Of a DNA stretch of 11,274 nt, positions 8,002-11,274 are shown in pieces. Each line of letters starts with the position of its first letter. Positions within the stretch are counted from its first letter, which is position 1. Position numbers and translations under genes: made by a program. The stretch is from NCBI GenBank assembly GCA_030040475.1, contig JASHTQ010000119.1, positions 1 to 11,274 of the forward strand, in the 5' to 3' direction. Source of the DNA: Streptosporangiaceae bacterium (GTDB taxonomy: Bacteria; Actinomycetota; Actinomycetes; Streptosporangiales; Streptosporangiaceae). A model generated the notes under the pieces. The model was not told the origin of the DNA, did not search any database, and worked only from the letters and a program-made list of their open reading frames with translations.

Positions 8002-8678
8002 GGCTGTACCCCGGTGAGCGTGCTGACCCTGCCATCCCTGACGATCACCTCGCGGTCGGCGTAGGCGGCGATCCGGGCGTCGTGGGTGACAAGGACGACC
8101 GTGGTGCCCTGCTCGCGGGCGGCGGCGGTCAGCAGGTCCATCACCAGCTCGCCCGACACCGAGTCCAGCGATCCGGTCGGCTCGTCGGCGAACAGCACTT
8201 GCGGGCCGGCGACCAGGCCGCGGGCCAGCGCGACGCGCTGCGCCTGCCCGCCGGACAGCTCCCCGGACCTGCGGTTCTCCAGGCCATCAAGGCCGAGCGT
8301 ACCGAACCACCTCCTGGCCGAGGTCATCGCCGGGCCGCGGCGGGAACCGGACAGCAGCAGCGGCAGGGCGACGTTCTCCTCCGCGGTCAGCTCGGGCACG
8401 AGCTGACCGGACTGGAACACGAACCCGAACCGGTCCCGGCGCAGCGCGCTGCGCCGCCCGTCGCTCAGCGTGTCCAGCCGCTGGCCGCCGGACCAGACCT
8501 CCCCCTGATCGGGGACCAGGATGCCCGCCAGGCAGTGCAGCAAGGTGGACTCGCCCGAGCCGCTCGGGCCCATGACCGCGAGGATCTCGCCCTGTTTCAC
8601 GGCGATCGATGCGCCACGAAGGGCCGGCGTCTGCCCGAACGACTTCGCTACGTCCCGTGCCTCGACGATCGTGGTCAT
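7998..8678 (-). CDS. ABC transporter ATP-binding protein with altered Walker A (Lys to Glu)
   Basis: This 226-residue protein has the fold of LolD/MacB-type ATPases that power FtsX-like permeases. The Q-loop Gln is at ~89, the signature LSGGQ at 141-145, Walker B VLFADEP at 161-167 with catalytic Glu166, the D-loop SLD at 170-172 and the H-loop His199. The Walker A motif reads GPSGSGEST at 37-45. The invariant Lys is Glu43 (GAG at 8552-8550), one A-to-G change from AAG. Lys at this position binds ATP phosphates and its loss normally abolishes hydrolysis, so the protein is probably inactive. ATG 8678 is chosen because it gives the usual MTTIVEARDV start. A TTG at 8714 would add 12 residues that overlap the operator. 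The gene is coupled to the permease by a GTGA overlap, and the permease is broken, consistent with decay of the whole transporter. Confidence 0.88.
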   Translation of the reverse strand: MTTIVEARDVAKSFGQTPALRGASIAVKQGEILAVMGPSGSGESTLLHCLAGILVPDQGEVWSGGQRLDTLSDGRRSALRRDRFGFVFQSGQLVPELTAEENVALPLLLSGSRRGPAMTSARRWFGTLGLDGLENRRSGELSGGQAQRVALARGLVAGPQVLFADEPTGSLDSVSGELVMDLLTAAAREQGTTVVLVTHDARIAAYADREVIVRDGRVSTLTGVQP

Positions 8679-8685
8679 ACCCGAG

Positions 8686-8714
8686 AGAATACACTCAGAG
8701 TATACTTCCGGCAA
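8686..8714 (-). promoter_or_regulatory. Promoter of the ABC genes with a PadR-like operator
   Basis: The near-perfect palindrome ATACACTCAGAGTAT (8689-8703) pairs at 6 of 7 positions and overlaps a second palindrome, AGTATACT (8699-8706). On the minus strand TTGCCG (8714-8709) and TATTCT (8691-8686) lie 17 bp apart, so the palindromes fill the spacer. The start would coincide with ATG 8678, a leaderless message, which agrees with the lack of a Shine-Dalgarno. ATAC/GTAT symmetric sites are typical of PadR-family regulators that control such ABC pairs. No padR gene is in the window. Confidence 0.5.
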
Positions 8715-8777
8715 GTAGCTGGCCGGGCGCGCTGAGGCGGGGGACAGGTACTCGCGGAGGGCGGGCGTTCTAGCGGT

Positions 8778-9431
8778 CTAGCTGTACTCGGCGGGACCCC
8801 AGGGCGCCTGGGAGCGGGTGGGGGCGTTGGGGTCGACCTGGGGCTGCGGAGCGGTCTGGGTCTGGTGCCAGTCGGACAGCAGGCCGTTGTCGCCGGCGAT
8901 GGTCTGGGTGGCGGCGAGGTCGGGAGAGGTCACCGAGGGGTCCAGGAACGGTTGCTGGGCGTACGGCTCCTGGGCCTGGGCCTGGATGGCCACTGCGCTG
9001 CGGCGCCGCCACCTGGACGGGACGAACAGCGGGATGACCATGGCCAGGCCCGCCATGGCAAGCACGCCGTCGAACAGCATGGCCTCGAAGCCCATGCCGT
9101 AGGAGTGCGTCTTCAGCGGGATGTACTGCACCGCGCGCCGGACGCTGGCCAGGTAAAGGCCGGTCCAGCCGAGCAGGGCCAGGCCCGGCAGGCCGGATGC
9201 GAGCGGCGAGATACGCGGCGCGGCCATCATGATCCCGGCCAGCAGGCCGACGCCGAGCACCGCGCCGAACCCCTCCATCAGATTCCTGTCGGAGAAGAGC
9301 GACCCACCGCCGCCTGGCAGGGTGCCCACCCGAACCGAGCCCAGGCCGAGGCGGAGGAAACCCCACGACGCTGCGAAGAACACCGCGGCGGCCATGATGA
9401 CGGCCAGCACGACTCCGACGAAATGGCGCAT
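8778..9431 (-). CDS. Four-helix membrane protein of unknown function with a Gln/Pro-rich tail
   Basis: I do not recognise this 217-residue protein. Four hydrophobic helices are visible at about 4-26, 52-71, 78-97 and 115-137, followed by a basic stop-transfer SRWRRR at 139-144. The last ~70 residues are polar and rich in Gln, Pro, Ala and Asp (QAQAQEPYAQQP, HQTQTAPQPQ), probably disordered and cytoplasmic. A glycine-rich loop (LPGGGGS) joins helices 1 and 2. ATG 9431 is chosen over upstream in-frame options because GAAGGGG stands 9 nt before it and helix 1 starts at once. It follows the glycosyltransferase gene on the same strand with a 73-bp gap. The 99 bp between its stop and the ABC ATPase gene holds only the ABC promoter. 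No catalytic motif is evident. Confidence 0.75.
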   Translation of the reverse strand: MRHFVGVVLAVIMAAAVFFAASWGFLRLGLGSVRVGTLPGGGGSLFSDRNLMEGFGAVLGVGLLAGIMMAAPRISPLASGLPGLALLGWTGLYLASVRRAVQYIPLKTHSYGMGFEAMLFDGVLAMAGLAMVIPLFVPSRWRRRSAVAIQAQAQEPYAQQPFLDPSVTSPDLAATQTIAGDNGLLSDWHQTQTAPQPQVDPNAPTRSQAPWGPAEYS

Positions 9432-9473
9432 GTCTGTCAACCCCTTCGTTGCCTTCGGTCGAAGCTTACGGCG

Positions 9474-9486
9474 GGGCGTGCCGCCC
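9474..9486 (-). terminator. Small GC hairpin after the glycosyltransferase gene
   Basis: GGGCG and CGCCC flank a 3-nt loop, 18 nt after the glycosyltransferase stop codon. The stem is only 5 bp and no U-run follows, so it may be a weak terminator, an attenuating hairpin or chance in GC-rich DNA. Confidence 0.25.
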
Positions 9487-9504
9487 GTCACCGACCGCGT
9501 GTCG

Positions 9505-10488
9505 TTACCTTGAACGCAGCATGACGCGGAGCCGGTTCACCGGCTCGAGCAGCAGGTAAGCCAGGTAGGCATCGCGGGCGGCCAGCCGGAACTTGACGCC
9601 GCGAGCGCCGGGAGGGAACACGAAGCCCGCGGGGCGCCAGCGGCGGAAATCCGCGGCCATCCGGTGGAAGAACTCACGCCGGCGGCCGCGCGGCACCAGC
9701 GGGAGCACGGTGGTGTAATGCCAGATCGCCCGCTCGAACACCGCGGCGCGGACAGGCTCGGTGAGTGGGGGTGAAACCACGGCCCGTTCGGCCAAAATAT
9801 TAAAAATCCTGGCGTAGGACGGAAAGATATCGAAATGACGGTCACTGGTCGCGGCCATGAATGAGCCCCGCCGCGCGCGCCGGTACCGGTAGCAGACGCG
9901 GTCGAGCACGCCGATCCTCGTGGCGGCCAGCAGCGCCGCGGCCGACACCGGCACGTCCTCGTGGATGCCGGCGCCGAACGGCACGCCGAGGCCGCACAGG
10001 AAGTCCCGCCGGAACACCTTGCTCCACACCGTCATCGTCAGGTGGATCAGGCCGGGGTCGGAGGCCAGCGTGCGCAGCTGCGGGCCGCCGAGGTCGGCGC
10101 CGCTCGGGCTGGTCGTGCCGTCCGGGTAGAGGCTCTCGAAGTCGACGATCAGCAGGTCCGGGTGGAGCCGGGCGAGCGCCCCGGCCACCGCCGCGAGGGC
10201 TCCCTGGGCGAGTTCGTCGTCGCCGTCGACGAACCAGACGTACTCCCCCGTTGCCTCCTTGGCGCCGAGCTCGCGGGCGCGGCCGGGGCCTTTGGGGGTA
10301 TCGGTCCTGATCACGCGCAGCCTGGGGTCGTGGCGGGCGGCGAGTATCGCGGCGCTGCGATCGGGCGAGGCGTCGTCGACGGCGATCACCTCGATCGGGA
10401 CGCCGGTCTCCGCGAGCACGGAATCGAGGCAGCTGTCCAGGTAGTCAGCGACCCCGTGGACAGGGATGACGACGCTGATCGTGGACAT
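9505..10488 (-). CDS. Family 2 glycosyltransferase
   Basis: The 327-residue protein has a GT-A fold: ISVVIPVHGVADYLDSCLDSVL at the N-terminus, Asp38-Asp39 in VDDASPD (nucleotide binding) and the metal-binding DGDD at 88-91 in FVDGDDELAQGAL. SKVFRRDFL at ~156-164 and HEDVP at ~176-180 match the acceptor side of GT2 enzymes that act on wall polymers or exopolysaccharide, including the GT2 domain found with CDP-glycerol transferases. The C-terminal ~100 residues are basic and amphipathic (RFRRW-like and RLAARDAYLAYLLLEP segments), suggesting membrane association without a clear transmembrane helix. It is probably cytoplasmic and uses a nucleotide sugar; donor and acceptor cannot be told from sequence. 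The start is ATG 10488, with a weak AGGG about 10 nt upstream. It is divergent from the MMPL gene across 56 bp and precedes a membrane protein gene on the same strand. Confidence 0.92.
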   Translation of the reverse strand: MSTISVVIPVHGVADYLDSCLDSVLAETGVPIEVIAVDDASPDRSAAILAARHDPRLRVIRTDTPKGPGRARELGAKEATGEYVWFVDGDDELAQGALAAVAGALARLHPDLLIVDFESLYPDGTTSPSGADLGGPQLRTLASDPGLIHLTMTVWSKVFRRDFLCGLGVPFGAGIHEDVPVSAAALLAATRIGVLDRVCYRYRRARRGSFMAATSDRHFDIFPSYARIFNILAERAVVSPPLTEPVRAAVFERAIWHYTTVLPLVPRGRRREFFHRMAADFRRWRPAGFVFPPGARGVKFRLAARDAYLAYLLLEPVNRLRVMLRSR

Positions 10489-10544
10489 GGCTAGGTACCC
10501 TACCTGTCGGCGTGGCCAACGGCTCGCTTCTATAAGCTTGGCGG
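10489..10544. promoter_or_regulatory. Short divergent promoter region, glycosyltransferase and MMPL genes
   Basis: Only 56 bp separate the two start codons. Toward MMPL, TATAAG (10531-10536) ends 8 nt before GTG 10545, which would give a leaderless RNA. The expected -35 position has no good hexamer. Toward the glycosyltransferase, TAGGGT and GGTACC lie within 20 nt of the start but no convincing pair is seen. Confidence 0.35.
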
Positions 10545-11274
10545 GTGCGCATTCACGCCATCTTCGGGGGAATCGGCGCGTTCGCCGTCAAATTCCGCTG
10601 GGTCGTCATCGCGGTGTGGGTGATCGCGGCGATCGCGGTGCCCAAGTACCTGCCCTCGCTTAACAGCGTCACCCAGGGTAACAACAGCGCGTTCCTGCCC
10701 GCGAGCGCGCCGAGCGAGAAGGCCGCGCAGCTCGCGGCGCCGTTCGGCGGCTCCAACCTGGTCCCGGTGCCGGTCGTCGCCGCGGTCAGCTCCGGCATGC
10801 TCACCGCCGCGGACACGGCCTGGCTGGGCACCCTGCAGCATGATCTCGCCGCGGTGCCGACCGTCGTCGCGGTGCACGACTTCGGCAGGTCATCTGACGG
10901 GCAGGCCGAGCAGCTGCAGGTGCTGTCAAACGTGAACGCTGCCAGCCAGCCTGCGCAGACCACGCTGATCGACAACCTGCGCGCGCAGATCGCCAGGGCC
11001 GCGCCGCCCGGCGGGCTGCAGGTGCACCTGGCCGGCCAGATCGCGATCAACGTCGACCAGCAGGCCAAGTCGGGCGACACGGGGAACCAGGTCGAGGGCC
11101 TGTCGGTGATCTTCATCCTGATCCTGCTGCTGCTGATCTTCCGGTCGCTGCTCGCGCCGCTGATCACGCTGATACCGGCGTTCATGGCGGTGGCCATCGC
11201 CGGGCCGCTGGTCGGCGAGGCCGCGCACGCGGGGCTCAAGGTCTCGGTCATCGCGCAGCTGCTGCTGATCGTGC
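10545..11274 (+). CDS. MMPL/RND-family transporter, N-terminal part cut by the window edge
   Basis: Reading from GTG 10545 gives 243 residues and remains open at the right edge. Helix 1 is at ~17-34 (FRWVVIAVWVIAAIAVPKYL). The following extracytoplasmic domain (~35-185) has family features: SVTQGNNSAFLPASAPSEKA, a nearly complete porter-domain fold, and LQVHLAGQIAINVD before the next helix. Helices 2 and 3 are at ~187-222 (LSVIFILILLLLIFRSLLAP and the segment after it), and a fourth begins at ~233. RFRSL/FRSLLAPLI between helices 2 and 3 is typical of MMPL proteins, which export lipids or drugs using the proton gradient. Family members usually exceed 700 residues. No Shine-Dalgarno precedes the start, and TATAAG lies 8 nt before it. 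The substrate is unknown. No MmpS-like partner is visible. Confidence 0.9.
   Translation, partial: MRIHAIFGGIGAFAVKFRWVVIAVWVIAAIAVPKYLPSLNSVTQGNNSAFLPASAPSEKAAQLAAPFGGSNLVPVPVVAAVSSGMLTAADTAWLGTLQHDLAAVPTVVAVHDFGRSSDGQAEQLQVLSNVNAASQPAQTTLIDNLRAQIARAAPPGGLQVHLAGQIAINVDQQAKSGDTGNQVEGLSVIFILILLLLIFRSLLAPLITLIPAFMAVAIAGPLVGEAAHAGLKVSVIAQLLLIV

Noticed and set aside
10553..11251. 232-codon open frame on the minus strand
   Set aside because: It is antisense to the MMPL gene. The plus-strand reading has the expected helices and porter domain.

Overview
The window is high-GC DNA with GTG starts, short or absent leaders, and gene families typical of Actinobacteria (a RamB-type regulator beside isocitrate lyase, CHASE3 hybrid kinases, a PadR-style ABC/FtsX pair, MMPL). 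The genus cannot be named from this sequence. I found no RNA gene, CRISPR array, insertion sequence or phage gene.

Layout: (1) 1-995, minus strand: the N-terminal two thirds of a RamB/ScfR-type regulator, running off the left edge. (2) 996-1125: a divergent control region with three RamB-box-like repeats and overlapping -10 elements. (3) 1126-2430, plus strand: complete aceA (isocitrate lyase), the entry enzyme of the glyoxylate shunt. (4) 2440-6623, minus strand: two tandem paralogous CHASE3 hybrid histidine kinases, convergent with aceA. They share DNA blocks that are identical or nearly so, which points to duplication with later homogenisation. Neither has an Hpt or output domain. (5) 6720-8678, minus strand: a decaying efflux-type ABC locus. 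The ATPase ORF is intact but has Glu in place of the Walker A Lys. The FtsX permease has two single-base frameshifts and has lost most of its C-terminal half. Its last frame runs straight into a 61-residue HTH-like gene that appears to have its own operator-bearing promoter. (6) 8778-10488, minus strand: a four-helix membrane protein of unknown role and a family 2 glycosyltransferase. (7) 10545 to the right edge, plus strand: the start of an MMPL/RND exporter, divergent from the glycosyltransferase.

How the parts relate: ramB-aceA is a coherent regulator-target pair for growth on acetate or fatty acids. The kinases, ABC remnant, membrane protein, glycosyltransferase and MMPL exporter are envelope-associated neighbours with no demonstrable common pathway. 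I do not see a convincing undescribed multi-gene system. The items most worth checking are the decayed ABC locus with the adjoining small HTH gene and its operator, the homogenised kinase pair, and the ramB-aceA control region.
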